Source of the DNA: Frisingicoccus sp009929615
GTDB taxonomy: Bacteria; Bacillota; Clostridia; Lachnospirales; Lachnospiraceae
Assembly (NCBI GenBank): GCA_028692275.1
Contig: JAQUXR010000002.1
Location: 62,001 to 126,000 of the forward strand
Length of the DNA stretch: 64,000 nt
Reading direction: 5' to 3'
Shown here piece by piece: positions 8,955 to 17,546 of the stretch (the first letter of the stretch is position 1; each line of letters begins with the position of its first letter). Made by a program: the position numbers and the translations under genes. A model generated the notes under the pieces. The model was not told where the DNA came from. It searched no databases and saw only the letters and a list, made by a program, of their open reading frames with translations.

Positions 8955-9896
8955 TTATCGGCTTCCACGAATATACGGTTTACTCAAAGCCTCCGGCTCG
9001 TTGCTCCGTCCAATGGAACCCAAAAGTGCAATTAATGTAATGATATATGGCAGCATGGCCAGTGCCTGTGCCGGCAATGGAACGCCTACTGCCTGAAGAC
9101 GAATCTGAAGAGCATTCGCTCCACCAAAAATCAGGGCTGCTCCAAAAGTTCCCACGGATGTATATCTTCCAAGAATGACAGCTGCCAAAGCAATGTAGCC
9201 TCGGCCGGAAGTCATGTTCTCTGTAAATACGCCAAGCTGGACAAGAACCAGATAAGCACCACCAATACCACCAAGAATTCCATTTACAATCATAGCAATA
9301 TACTGATATTTATGAACCGGAATTCCTGCCGCATCCGCTGCCCTTGGATGTTCTCCAATAGCTTCAAATGCCAGTCCCTTTGCTGTCTTTCGATAAAACA
9401 GTGCAATAACCACAACCAGTACATAAAGAAAATATGTAAAAATATCCTGATTAAATAATGCATCTCCAATTAATGGGATATTACTGAGTACCGGAATCTT
9501 TATCGTTGAAAAGGTCGTAATCTGCTGGTAGCTCTGGCCTTCCTTTAAAATCTTTGCCAAAAAGCTTGTCACACCTAATACAAACATATTAATAGCAATA
9601 CCGCTGACTGACTGATTCTGTGCCAGCTTAATGGACAATACAGCATGAATCATACTGACAGCCACACCACCAAGGATACCACCTAACAGGCCTATCCATA
9701 AATTCCCTGAAAACAAGGCCGCTGCAAAGGAGAAAAAGGCTCCACTCAGCATAACACCTTCCATACCAATATTTAATATTCCTGTCTTTTCTGCAAACAT
9801 TTCACCAAGCCCGGCATAAAGCAGCGGTACAGCCATTCGAACCATGGCGGCAAAAAAGGCGGTAAAAAATCCTACAGTTAAAATCTGTTCTAACAT
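8955..9896 (-). CDS. Nucleoside ABC transporter permease (NupQ/YufQ type)
   Basis: 313 aa, about eight to ten membrane helices of the BPD_transp_2 family. Family marks are the N-terminal GEMFAEKTGILNIGMEGVML segment and AIGEHPRAADAAGIPVHKYQ in a cytoplasmic loop. It is one of the two unequal permeases of a BMP-type ABC importer for nucleosides or purines. The ATG at 9896 follows a GGAGCGGAGGAT Shine-Dalgarno, 15 bp after the other permease gene. As the last gene of the unit it is followed by a clear terminator. Confidence 0.9.
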   Translation of the reverse strand: MLEQILTVGFFTAFFAAMVRMAVPLLYAGLGEMFAEKTGILNIGMEGVMLSGAFFSFAAALFSGNLWIGLLGGILGGVAVSMIHAVLSIKLAQNQSVSGIAINMFVLGVTSFLAKILKEGQSYQQITTFSTIKIPVLSNIPLIGDALFNQDIFTYFLYVLVVVIALFYRKTAKGLAFEAIGEHPRAADAAGIPVHKYQYIAMIVNGILGGIGGAYLVLVQLGVFTENMTSGRGYIALAAVILGRYTSVGTFGAALIFGGANALQIRLQAVGVPLPAQALAMLPYIITLIALLGSIGRSNEPEALSKPYIRGSR

Positions 9897-9911
9897 ATCC
9901 TCCGCTCCTTT

Positions 9912-10943
9912 CTACGCTGCCTGTTTCTTTGTTTTCTTCCGATTCATAAGCCCTTTAGCCAGAATTAAAAGAACAACAAGACCTACTAAAATATCTACAA
10001 TGGCTGATGGAACACCCATCTGGCGCTGCATAGTATTGGCACCAACCTGCATCGCCGCCATTCCTATAGCTGCAAATAAAACACCAATTGGATTATTTCC
10101 TGCCAGAAGGGCTACCAATACTGCTGTGTATCCACAGTTTGAAGAAATTCCCTCCAAAAGTTTTTTCTGGATAGCAAGAACTTCTACCACGCCGGCAAGG
10201 CCGGCAAGACCACCGCTTAAAAAAGCGGAAATGACAATATTTTTCATAACGGAAATACCGTTGCAGGCTGCTGCCCGTTTATTAAATCCAACAACCTTAA
10301 TCTCATAACCAAGGGTTGTTTTCTTAAGTACAAACCAGATGATAATCACCGCTGCCAAGGCAATCAAAAAACCTGCATGCAGCCTTGTCGGCGGTAACAG
10401 CTGGCCCAGCTGGGCCGACTCATCAATCTTCGCTGACTGAGGCACACTTCCTGAGGGATCCATAAGGAAGGTACGAACCGCAATACCAATCAGGTTAATT
10501 GCTATATAATTAAGCATAATCGTTACAATAATTTCGGAAATTCCTAATTTTGCTTTAAACAGTGCCGCAATCAATGCCCATACACCGCCTGCAAAAAAAC
10601 CGGCCAAAATAGCTAAAATAATCCGGGCCACGCCTGGAACCTGCGGCATTCCCAAGGCAACACCGGCAGCCGCCAGTGCTCCCATATAAAACTGTCCTTC
10701 AGCACCGATATTAAAAAAGCCTGTACGGAAAGCCACCGCACAACCGAGCCCTGTAAAAATCAATGGCGTTGCTTTAACAAAGACTTCGCAAAAACCGTTC
10801 AGATTTCCAAAGATTCCCCGAAAGAAATTCCCATAGGCCTCTGCCGGATTGGCATTGGAAAGCATAATCAGTCCCGTACCCACAGCAATCGTAATCACTG
10901 CGATAACCAGGAATTGAAGAAACTTGCCTTTTCTATCTGTCAT
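9912..10943 (-). CDS. Nucleoside ABC transporter permease (NupP/YufP type)
   Basis: 343 aa, multi-pass BPD_transp_2 permease. Typical segments are FTGLGCAVAFRTGFFNIGAEGQF and KVVGFNKRAAACNGISV. The start is the ATG at 10943, which shares one base with the TGA of the ATPase gene and has GGAGG 7 nt upstream; a GTG one codon earlier is less likely. It pairs with the downstream NupQ-like permease. The two-permease, one-ATPase, one-BMP arrangement is the standard one for nucleoside importers of Firmicutes. Confidence 0.9.
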   Translation of the reverse strand: MTDRKGKFLQFLVIAVITIAVGTGLIMLSNANPAEAYGNFFRGIFGNLNGFCEVFVKATPLIFTGLGCAVAFRTGFFNIGAEGQFYMGALAAAGVALGMPQVPGVARIILAILAGFFAGGVWALIAALFKAKLGISEIIVTIMLNYIAINLIGIAVRTFLMDPSGSVPQSAKIDESAQLGQLLPPTRLHAGFLIALAAVIIIWFVLKKTTLGYEIKVVGFNKRAAACNGISVMKNIVISAFLSGGLAGLAGVVEVLAIQKKLLEGISSNCGYTAVLVALLAGNNPIGVLFAAIGMAAMQVGANTMQRQMGVPSAIVDILVGLVVLLILAKGLMNRKKTKKQAA

Positions 10944-12460
10944 CACATTGCCTCCTTTGTTACTCCGCCCATCAACAGGCCGATTTTCTGAACATCCGCT
11001 TCATCACGGTTTAATATGCCGACAATCTTTCCACCGAACATAACACCAATCCGGTCGGATACTGCCAGAATTTCTTCCAAATCTGCTGAAATCAATACAA
11101 CACTCTGGTTGGCATTTCGAACTTCCATCAGTGTCTGACGTACAAACTCTGTTGCACCGATATCAAGCCCCCTGGTTGGCTGATTCGCAATGACCAGCTT
11201 TGAATCTGCTGTCACTTCTCTGGCAATAATAATCTTTTGCTGATTACCGCCGGAGAGCAGTTTAACAATGGATTCTTTGCCTGAAGTTCCTGTTGTTTTT
11301 ATCTGATATTTTTCAATCGCCTCGTCGGCCAAAGTATCTATCGGTTTTTTATTAAATATTCCATTTTTAGAATACGGTTCTTTGTCATACTCTTTTAAAA
11401 GCATATTTTCTTTCAGCGACATATCAATAACCAATCCATCTGCATGCCGGTCATCGGAAATATAAGAAATTCCCTTTTCAAACCGCTGTTTTACCGTTGC
11501 CTTTTGAATATTTTCATTCATAAAGAGAATATCGCCGGACGTAACCTTGCGGATACCCGCAATAACTTCAGCCAGTTCTGTCTGCCCATTTCCATCAACG
11601 CCTGCAATACCAAAGATTTCGCCCTTTTTCACAGTCATATTAATATGATCCAGAAGGGCTTTCTCGCCTTTCATCACATTGACATCTTTTAATTCCAAAG
11701 ATATCTCGTTGCCTTTTTGTTCCTGTATTTCAAAATCCCCTTTAAGTTCCCTTCCAATCATATACATTGACAACTCTGTCGGATTGGTCTCAGAAGTTAC
11801 GAGGTCTTTAATTTTCTTTCCATCTCTCAAAATGGTTACTCTGTCGCTGATTGCCATAATTTCACTCATTCGGTGGGTAATAATGATAATCGCGTAACCT
11901 TCACTTTTCAATTTACGAAGAACCTCAAAGAAGTCCTGGGTTTCCTTTGGTGTCAGTACACCTGTTGGCTCATCTAAAATGAGCAAATCGACATTCCTGT
12001 ACAATGCCTTTAAAATTTCTACTCTCTGCTGTTCTCCAACAGACAAATCTTTAATTTTTGCATCCGGGCGCACAACCAGGCCATATTTTTCAGCCAGTTC
12101 TACAATACTTTTTCTGGCTTCCATTCTTGAGAAAAACAGGCTGTCCTGTTTCAGACCAAGAATAATATTATCAAGTACCGACATTTTCTGTACCAGTGAA
12201 AAATGCTGATGCACCATGCCGATTCCCTGTTCAATCGCTTCTCTTGGAGAATCAAATTCAACCTTTTTATCTTTCCAGTAGATTTCACCTGTATCCGCCG
12301 TATATATACCAAACAAAATATTCATCAGTGTTGTTTTTCCTGCACCGTTTTCTCCAAGGAGTGCATGAATTTCGCCCTTTTCTACAGCCAAATCAACACT
12401 TTCATTGGCATAAACACCCGAAAAAGCTTTACTGATATTTTTCATCTCTAAGATTGCCAT
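10943..12460 (-). CDS. Nucleoside ABC transporter, duplicated ATPase (NupO/YufO type)
   Basis: 505 aa with two ABC domains. The N-terminal domain has Walker A GENGAGKTT, signature LSVGEQQRVE and Walker B LLILDEPT. The C-terminal domain has a degenerate Walker A (GVDGNGQTE), signature LSGGNQQK and RGLDIGAT, as in the RbsA/NupO group. It energizes uptake through the two permeases downstream. The MVHQHFSLV Q-loop is typical. The gene is 95 bp after the BMP gene, with a GC-rich hairpin in that gap, and its stop overlaps the next start, so translation is probably coupled. Confidence 0.93.
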   Translation of the reverse strand: MAILEMKNISKAFSGVYANESVDLAVEKGEIHALLGENGAGKTTLMNILFGIYTADTGEIYWKDKKVEFDSPREAIEQGIGMVHQHFSLVQKMSVLDNIILGLKQDSLFFSRMEARKSIVELAEKYGLVVRPDAKIKDLSVGEQQRVEILKALYRNVDLLILDEPTGVLTPKETQDFFEVLRKLKSEGYAIIIITHRMSEIMAISDRVTILRDGKKIKDLVTSETNPTELSMYMIGRELKGDFEIQEQKGNEISLELKDVNVMKGEKALLDHINMTVKKGEIFGIAGVDGNGQTELAEVIAGIRKVTSGDILFMNENIQKATVKQRFEKGISYISDDRHADGLVIDMSLKENMLLKEYDKEPYSKNGIFNKKPIDTLADEAIEKYQIKTTGTSGKESIVKLLSGGNQQKIIIAREVTADSKLVIANQPTRGLDIGATEFVRQTLMEVRNANQSVVLISADLEEILAVSDRIGVMFGGKIVGILNRDEADVQKIGLLMGGVTKEAM

Positions 12461-12498
12461 AGTTCTTTCTCCTTCGATATCTTTTAATAATCAGATAT

Positions 12499-12528
12499 GG
12501 GACGCTCCGGCATGCACCGGCGCGTCCC
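12499..12528 (-). other. Intercistronic hairpin after the BMP gene
   Basis: A GC-rich stem, GGGACGC (12499-12505) against GCGTCCC (12522-12528), with an inner CCGG/CCGG pairing around a GCATGC loop. No T tract follows in either direction, so it looks like an RNA-stabilizing or processing hairpin that keeps the binding-protein message more abundant than the downstream genes. Confidence 0.65.
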
Positions 12529-12555
12529 TGTTTTACTTCTTAGGATTTACATTTA

Positions 12556-13617
12556 TTATCTTGCTGTAGTATCACAAGGTACTACAAATTCGCCAGATTT
12601 GATAGCTTCGATTTTTTCTGCAATCATAGTGCGAACTTCTTCTGGAATAGCACTTTCCATATCATAGTAAGGAGCGATTTCAACAACGCCTTCTGCCATA
12701 CCTAATTCTTTAACAGTACCCTCGAAAGTACCATTAACAACATCATTGTAAGCTGCTTCGATTAAAACAGGCACATTGTAGATAGAAGATGTAAGAATTG
12801 TTTCCGGTGCAAGTTCGTGCTGGTCATAGGAATCGCCTGTTGCGTAGATACCGGCTGCTTTAGCTGCATTGATAGCACCTGTACCACATTCGTTAGCGTC
12901 ATGAGCGATAAAGTCAACACCGCTGTCGATCATAGCCTGAGCTGCTTCCTGAGCAAGTGCTGTATCTGTAAAGCTTCCTGTCCATGCTGTCTGAACTTCG
13001 ATATCTGGATTAATGGATTTTGCTCCATCTTCAAATCCATTCATAATCTTGATTAAAGAAGCACCTTCAACAGGGCCGATGAAACCAAGTTTATTTGTTT
13101 TTGTCATACTTGCTGCAAGCATACCTTCAATATATCCGCCTTCTTCACATTTCATAACGTAAGAAGCTACATTCTCTGCGGTTGCATCTGCTTCAACACA
13201 GATGAATTTTGTATCTGGATACTGAGCTCCAACTTCAAGAGCTGGGTCACCGAACTGGAAGCCATGTCCAATAACGATATCATATCCACTTGCTGCGTAA
13301 TCTGTAAATGTTGCTGCCATATCAGCTGCCTGAAGATTTTCTGTATAAGCGATTTCTGCACCATATTTCTCTTCAAGAAGTTCAAGTCCTTCATATGCGG
13401 ACTGGCACCATCCCATGTCGTTTACAGCACCTGTAACACAAAGTGCAACTTTCAGGCTTTCCCCATCAGCCGCTGCTGCCTCTGTTGTTTCACCTGTAGT
13501 CTCTGCTGTGGTTTCTGCTTTTGTCTCAGCTTTTGTTTCTTTTGTACCGCCGCCACAAGCAGTCAGCATAGAAACAGCAAGTGTCAGACCTAATGCCATA
13601 GCCATAAATTTTTTCAT
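12556..13617 (-). CDS. BMP family nucleoside-binding lipoprotein
   Basis: 353 aa. A type II signal peptide with lipobox MLTAC (~res 21) is followed by a KAET/ETTE-rich tether to about residue 50. The mature domain reads as a BMP/Med periplasmic-binding fold: VALCVTGAVNDMGWCQSAYEGL, GYDIVIGHGFQF, KLGFIGPVEGASL. It captures a nucleoside or purine at the cell surface for the ABC importer. An AAAGGAG site precedes the ATG. It is 66 bp after the amidohydrolase gene and likely co-transcribed with it; the neighbours favour a purine nucleoside, but this is inference. Confidence 0.92.
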   Translation of the reverse strand: MKKFMAMALGLTLAVSMLTACGGGTKETKAETKAETTAETTGETTEAAAADGESLKVALCVTGAVNDMGWCQSAYEGLELLEEKYGAEIAYTENLQAADMAATFTDYAASGYDIVIGHGFQFGDPALEVGAQYPDTKFICVEADATAENVASYVMKCEEGGYIEGMLAASMTKTNKLGFIGPVEGASLIKIMNGFEDGAKSINPDIEVQTAWTGSFTDTALAQEAAQAMIDSGVDFIAHDANECGTGAINAAKAAGIYATGDSYDQHELAPETILTSSIYNVPVLIEAAYNDVVNGTFEGTVKELGMAEGVVEIAPYYDMESAIPEEVRTMIAEKIEAIKSGEFVVPCDTTAR

Positions 13618-13683
13618 TTTTTCATTTCTCCTTTTCCCTTTTTAATGATTGATTCATTTATATATTAAATAAAAATGACCTGT

Positions 13684-15051
13684 TTATTTTGCAGACATTG
13701 GATAAACCATCGGGAAACGATGTGGTAATTCAATACCTGCACGGGAACGAATTGCTGCTGCATGTTCCTTCGCCGCTTCAAGAACCTCTTCCTCATTCAA
13801 TGAAAGAACAATGCGGTCTTTCATCAGCCATTTACCATCACACATAGTACTTTCCACATTTGATGAATGCATGGAACTTACCAGATTTGCAATAGGGTCG
13901 TGACATGGAAGCATTCCTACAGAATTCGGATTAATAATAATCAAATCTGCTTTCTTTCCTACTTCAAGACTTCCATAGATATCCTCATCCATAAGGGCTT
14001 TCGCACCATTAATGGTTGCCATACGAATAATTTCCTGAGCTTTTACTACGTCTGGCTCCAGGCGCCATCCTTTATGAATCAATGAGGTCAGATACATCTC
14101 ATCCACCATATCCATACGGTTATTGGATGGTGCACCATCTGTACCAATGGTTACGCAGATGCCTTCTCTGAGCATTCTTGGCACTTTCGCAAAGCCAAGG
14201 ACTCTCATCGCTGCTGCCGGATTATGAGAAACCTTAACCTGTTTATCTCTAAACATCTCAACTTCTTCATTCGTCAGCCACACAGTATGTACAGCAAGGA
14301 AGTTCTTATCCAGAACGCCCAGTCTGTTCAAATGGGAAACCGTCCATTCGCCGCGGGTTTCCTGCATATATTCAACTTCATCTTTAACTTCTGCAACATG
14401 CATATGCACGCCAACATCATATTTATCAGCTAATTCCTTAGAACGAATAATCAAATCATCTGTACAGTTGAAAATCGTACGAAGTCCAAACCATACCTGT
14501 ACACGTCCATCATGGGTATTATGAAATTTCTTTAAATCAGCTTCCTGTTTATCCAATTCTTCATTGGTTGTTTTCTGCCAAACCTTTGGAAGACCTTCGC
14601 CACAATCCATGACTGACTTTGCCAGTTTTGCACGAACACCCGCTTCAGCAACACCCCTCACCATGCCGGACACATGCTGACCGCCTGGCTCTGCGAAGGA
14701 AGTACATCCACATTTAATCTGTTCCAGACAGCATGCCAGTGTAGACACATAGGAATCCTCTTCTGTCATGTTACTTTCATATGGCCAGATACGGTCATGT
14801 AACCATGTCAGCAGATTAACATCATCTCCTAAACCACGTCCGAGCTGCTGTGATGTATGTACGTGAGTGTTTACAAGGCCCGGCATAACAATCTTACCTG
14901 TACAGTCAATAACCTCATCTACATCCTCTTTTAATTCAAAATGTCCCACTTTGCTGATTTTATCATCAATCACAAGAACGCTTCCTTCAGAGTAAACTTC
15001 TTCCTTGCCATTCATGGTAACAATCAGTCCATTTTTCAATAGTTTTTTCAT
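13684..15051 (-). CDS. Amidohydrolase, MTA/SAH/adenosine deaminase-like
   Basis: 455 aa, metal-dependent amidohydrolase of the MtaD/SsnA/AtzB group. Metal ligands visible are the HxH in GLVNTHVHTSQQ (~res 61-69), the histidine in GVHMHVAEV, the HTVWL histidine, and the aspartate in TIGTDGAPSNN. These enzymes deaminate adenine-type rings (methylthioadenosine, S-adenosylhomocysteine, 5'-deoxyadenosine) or related heterocycles. It sits directly ahead of the nucleoside importer genes and opposite an XRE-cupin regulator, so I infer purine salvage. The exact substrate is open; guanine deaminase or a triazine-type hydrolase are alternatives. It has a strong promoter. Confidence 0.85.
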   Translation of the reverse strand: MKKLLKNGLIVTMNGKEEVYSEGSVLVIDDKISKVGHFELKEDVDEVIDCTGKIVMPGLVNTHVHTSQQLGRGLGDDVNLLTWLHDRIWPYESNMTEEDSYVSTLACCLEQIKCGCTSFAEPGGQHVSGMVRGVAEAGVRAKLAKSVMDCGEGLPKVWQKTTNEELDKQEADLKKFHNTHDGRVQVWFGLRTIFNCTDDLIIRSKELADKYDVGVHMHVAEVKDEVEYMQETRGEWTVSHLNRLGVLDKNFLAVHTVWLTNEEVEMFRDKQVKVSHNPAAAMRVLGFAKVPRMLREGICVTIGTDGAPSNNRMDMVDEMYLTSLIHKGWRLEPDVVKAQEIIRMATINGAKALMDEDIYGSLEVGKKADLIIINPNSVGMLPCHDPIANLVSSMHSSNVESTMCDGKWLMKDRIVLSLNEEEVLEAAKEHAAAIRSRAGIELPHRFPMVYPMSAK

Positions 15052-15085
15052 CGAAACATACCATCTCCTCTAATAAGATGCGTTC

Positions 15086-15114
15086 ATTATAACGAATCAT
15101 GTTCGCTTTGTCAA
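15086..15114 (-). promoter_or_regulatory. Sigma-A promoter of the amidohydrolase/nucleoside operon
   Basis: Minus-strand TTGACA (15109-15114), 17-bp spacer, TATAAT (15086-15091): a consensus match. The spacer holds a small imperfect dyad (CGAA-N5-TTCG), a possible operator for the divergently encoded XRE-cupin regulator. Confidence 0.85.
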
Positions 15115-15148
15115 TCACTCCCATGTTGAATTCTGTTGAAATTTGTAT

Positions 15149-15177
15149 TTGACGAAATCGTGTTTTTTCTATATAAT
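15149..15177 (+). promoter_or_regulatory. Sigma-A promoter of the XRE-cupin regulator
   Basis: TTGACG (15149-15154), 17-bp spacer, TATAAT (15172-15177). The start of transcription would be only ~20 nt before the ATG. The two divergent -35 boxes are about 35 bp apart, so one bound regulator could control both. Confidence 0.8.
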
Positions 15178-15202
15178 AGCAAGTCAAGAAAGGATGAAGC
15201 TT

Positions 15203-15772
15203 ATGTCCGATATTGATTTAGCCAAAATTGGCAATATATTAAAGGAAAAACGTCAGGCAAAGAACCTGTCCATCCGAGATTTATCCGCACGTTCCGATAC
15301 GGCTGCCAGTACCATCAGCCAGATTGAAACAGGGAAAACTTCTCCAAATCTACTGACCCTTAAGGCCTTGTGTGATGCCTTAGATGTTCCCGTGTTTTCG
15401 CTGTTCCTGGATGAGGAAATTTCGAATGTCCGTCTTGTACGGCACAACGAACAGCAGACTTTTATCCGGAATATCAGCAACGGAAAAGCCTTGGTGGAAT
15501 CACTGATTACCCAGGGAAAAAATGAGATGTGGGGTGCTATCATTGATATTCCTGCCGGTACAGATTCCGGAGCCTTCGCCCACCATGGCGGTGAAGAGCT
15601 GGTTTTTATTCTGGAAGGGAATCTTAAGTATGAATTGGAGAATTATCATACTTATGATTTAGAACCTTACGACACACTCTACTATCCCAACTACATTGGG
15701 CACCGTTGGAACAACGTTTACAACAAGGATGTCAAGATGCTCATCATCTCCACATCCCCTTATAAATTCTAA
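15203..15772 (+). CDS. XRE-family regulator with C-terminal cupin sensor
   Basis: 189 aa. The N-terminal helix-turn-helix spans residues ~8-62 (LSIRDLSARSDTAASTISQIE), and a cupin_2 domain follows at ~105-185 (GAFAHHGGEELVFILEG, YYPNYIGHRWNN). By family such proteins bind DNA and sense a small metabolite through the cupin barrel. The start is the ATG at 15203 with AAAGGA 8 nt upstream; an ATG at 15194 overlaps that site. It diverges from the amidohydrolase/nucleoside importer genes and is the obvious candidate to control them. Confidence 0.88.
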   Translation: MSDIDLAKIGNILKEKRQAKNLSIRDLSARSDTAASTISQIETGKTSPNLLTLKALCDALDVPVFSLFLDEEISNVRLVRHNEQQTFIRNISNGKALVESLITQGKNEMWGAIIDIPAGTDSGAFAHHGGEELVFILEGNLKYELENYHTYDLEPYDTLYYPNYIGHRWNNVYNKDVKMLIISTSPYKF

Positions 15773-15780
15773 TAAATAAC

Positions 15781-15825
15781 AAAAGGGAAATTCCTCTGTT
15801 CTCACAGATGAATTTCCCTTTTTCT
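15781..15825. terminator. Bidirectional terminator between convergent genes
   Basis: AAAGGGAAATTC and GAATTTCCCTTT arms plus an inner TCTGT/ACAGA pairing form a long stem with A-rich and T-rich flanks, serving the regulator on the plus strand and the AIM24-like gene on the minus strand. Confidence 0.85.
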
Positions 15826-15830
15826 TTGAA

Positions 15831-16514
15831 CTATTTTCCGCTTGTTGGTATATATGGAATGATTTTATTCGCAAGTTCTGCCGCTGTCATCGTCTGAAGC
15901 CATACTTTTCCCGGACCTTCCAGGCAGGTTAAGAACAGACCCTCACCACCGAATATAATATTCTTAAAACCTTTTACCGTTTCAATGGAGTACTTGACAC
16001 TTTCTTCAAAGTAAGCTACATTTCCGGAATCAATTTTAAGCTTCTGTCCCGGTGCCAAATCGTATTCACATACCGTACCATCCAGTTCCAGAAAAGCCAG
16101 TCCGTTTCCTGAAATCCGCTGAAAAATAAAGCCTTCACCACCAAACATACCACTGCTCAGTTTCTTCGTCAAAACTGCTGATAAATCAACGGTCTGCTGG
16201 GCACATAAAAAAGCACCTTTCTGAGCTATGTAGGATTTTCCCGGCTCAATCTCTAATGTGTGAATTTCTCCCGGCATAGATGCGGCAATGGTAATCTCCT
16301 GCCCATTATCCGCTGCTGTATAGGTTGCCATGAATAAAGAATCACCGGAAAACATCCGTCCGATTCCTTTCATCAGACCGCCATGAGTGTTCGTCTCCAT
16401 ACTGATACTGTCTGTCATCCAGCTCATGCCACCAGACTGAGTATAAATACTTTCACCTCTGTCCATTCGTACGGATACATCCGGAAAAGGATTACCAAAA
16501 ACTTTGTATTGCAT
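15831..16514 (-). CDS. AIM24 / TIGR00266 family protein
   Basis: 227 aa, predicted beta-rich and soluble, without signal peptide or membrane helix. The repeats of short beta strands with Gly-rich turns (GMFGGEGFIFQRISGNGLAFLE and FGGEGLFLTCLEGPGKVWLQTM) are the hallmark of the AIM24/DUF124 family. Its biochemical role in bacteria is not settled. The ATG at 16514 is preceded by GGAGG (in GGAGGTTTTGAT). It is a stand-alone gene converging on the XRE-cupin regulator, with no neighbour that suggests a pathway. Confidence 0.85.
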   Translation of the reverse strand: MQYKVFGNPFPDVSVRMDRGESIYTQSGGMSWMTDSISMETNTHGGLMKGIGRMFSGDSLFMATYTAADNGQEITIAASMPGEIHTLEIEPGKSYIAQKGAFLCAQQTVDLSAVLTKKLSSGMFGGEGFIFQRISGNGLAFLELDGTVCEYDLAPGQKLKIDSGNVAYFEESVKYSIETVKGFKNIIFGGEGLFLTCLEGPGKVWLQTMTAAELANKIIPYIPTSGK

Positions 16515-16595
16515 ATCAAAACCTCCTTCTTATATACCTTCTCTACGTGTAGTATGAATACAGTATATCATATAAGAAATCAGATGTCATTTTTT

Positions 16596-17486
16596 CTATG
16601 CCAGATAGGTATACCAATATCCAAAATCACTGGCACCTTCCTGTCCCTCTCGAATCGGTTTGAATTCCCGAAAGCCAAACATATTGGCCATAAAGGATTC
16701 TCGGGAATGCCGTGTTCCCGGTACACCCAAAATATATTTCCGTCCTGCTGCCTTCCCCGGTTTCACACGGGCCAGAATCAGATGGCGGTAGCTGTAATAT
16801 CCATGAAGTAGAAAGCTGTTGCTCCCATAGGCCCAACAGTCAATCGGCATCATCCCGATATCCTGAGGTTCCAGCCGCACGCACGCCTCTATGGAGTCGT
16901 CCTCAAAGGGGTACATTCCTGGACAGTTCTCCATCATTTTCCCAAGATTCCGACACCGCTCATCTTCTGCCATTGTTGTCAGTGTACCTTCTTCTGCCTC
17001 CTCTGCTGATTCCGGTTCCGGTTCTATTTCAGGCTGAAGTGCCCCCTCAGGCTCAGGTTCCGGCTGTGGTTCTGGATCGGTCTTTTGCCCTTCCTCCCAT
17101 TGGGTCATAAATCTTCGAATATCCAAATCCCCATGGTCCCATCTTGTACCATAGAATTTATCACCATCTCCCCGGATAACCATCCCCGACATCTGGTCCA
17201 GCCGATAGCCTGAGCCTGCTATATTGGATGTATCCGTCCGGAAATTCCATTCTCCACCATGATTCTTGATTTGAACATCTCCGATATATATTCCTCTCAA
17301 GTCCTGTCCAAATCTCAAAAACATGTAGACCTGACAGCGTTCCAGTCCGGTATACACATTTTTTAATGACAATCCAACCCGGCACTGCCCATTCCGGCTT
17401 TCAACTTTTACAAAACCCGCATTCATAGTTTTCAACCCATTTTCATAAAGGTAAATATATGAAAGAAAACGACTGTAATCCGACAT
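16596..17486 (-). CDS. DUF6128-like hypothetical protein
   Basis: 296 aa. The N-terminal ~120 residues (SYIYLYENGLKTMNAGFVKVE, VYTGLERCQVYMFLRFGQDL) look like the DUF6128 domain known from Lachnospiraceae. Then comes an acidic Pro/Glu linker (~150-185, several PEPEPE runs) and a C-terminal domain of ~100 residues rich in aromatic residues (YGSNSFLLHGYYSYRHLILA, ending FGYWYTYLA). No catalytic motif or export signal is seen. The start is the ATG at 17486 with AAGGAGG close upstream; an in-frame GTG/ATG extension to 17522 has no such site. It follows ksgA by 60 bp and may share its transcript. Function unknown. Confidence 0.75.
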   Translation of the reverse strand: MSDYSRFLSYIYLYENGLKTMNAGFVKVESRNGQCRVGLSLKNVYTGLERCQVYMFLRFGQDLRGIYIGDVQIKNHGGEWNFRTDTSNIAGSGYRLDQMSGMVIRGDGDKFYGTRWDHGDLDIRRFMTQWEEGQKTDPEPQPEPEPEGALQPEIEPEPESAEEAEEGTLTTMAEDERCRNLGKMMENCPGMYPFEDDSIEACVRLEPQDIGMMPIDCWAYGSNSFLLHGYYSYRHLILARVKPGKAAGRKYILGVPGTRHSRESFMANMFGFREFKPIREGQEGASDFGYWYTYLA

Positions 17487-17546
17487 AAAAAAATCCTCCT
17501 TTTTGACTATCCTATGCGTCAATCCGGAGGATTATAATTCTTTTTA

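Noticed and set aside
16990..17090. Frames opposite the Pro/Glu linker of the DUF6128 protein
   Set aside because: They come from the low-complexity linker on the other strand and lack starts with ribosome sites.
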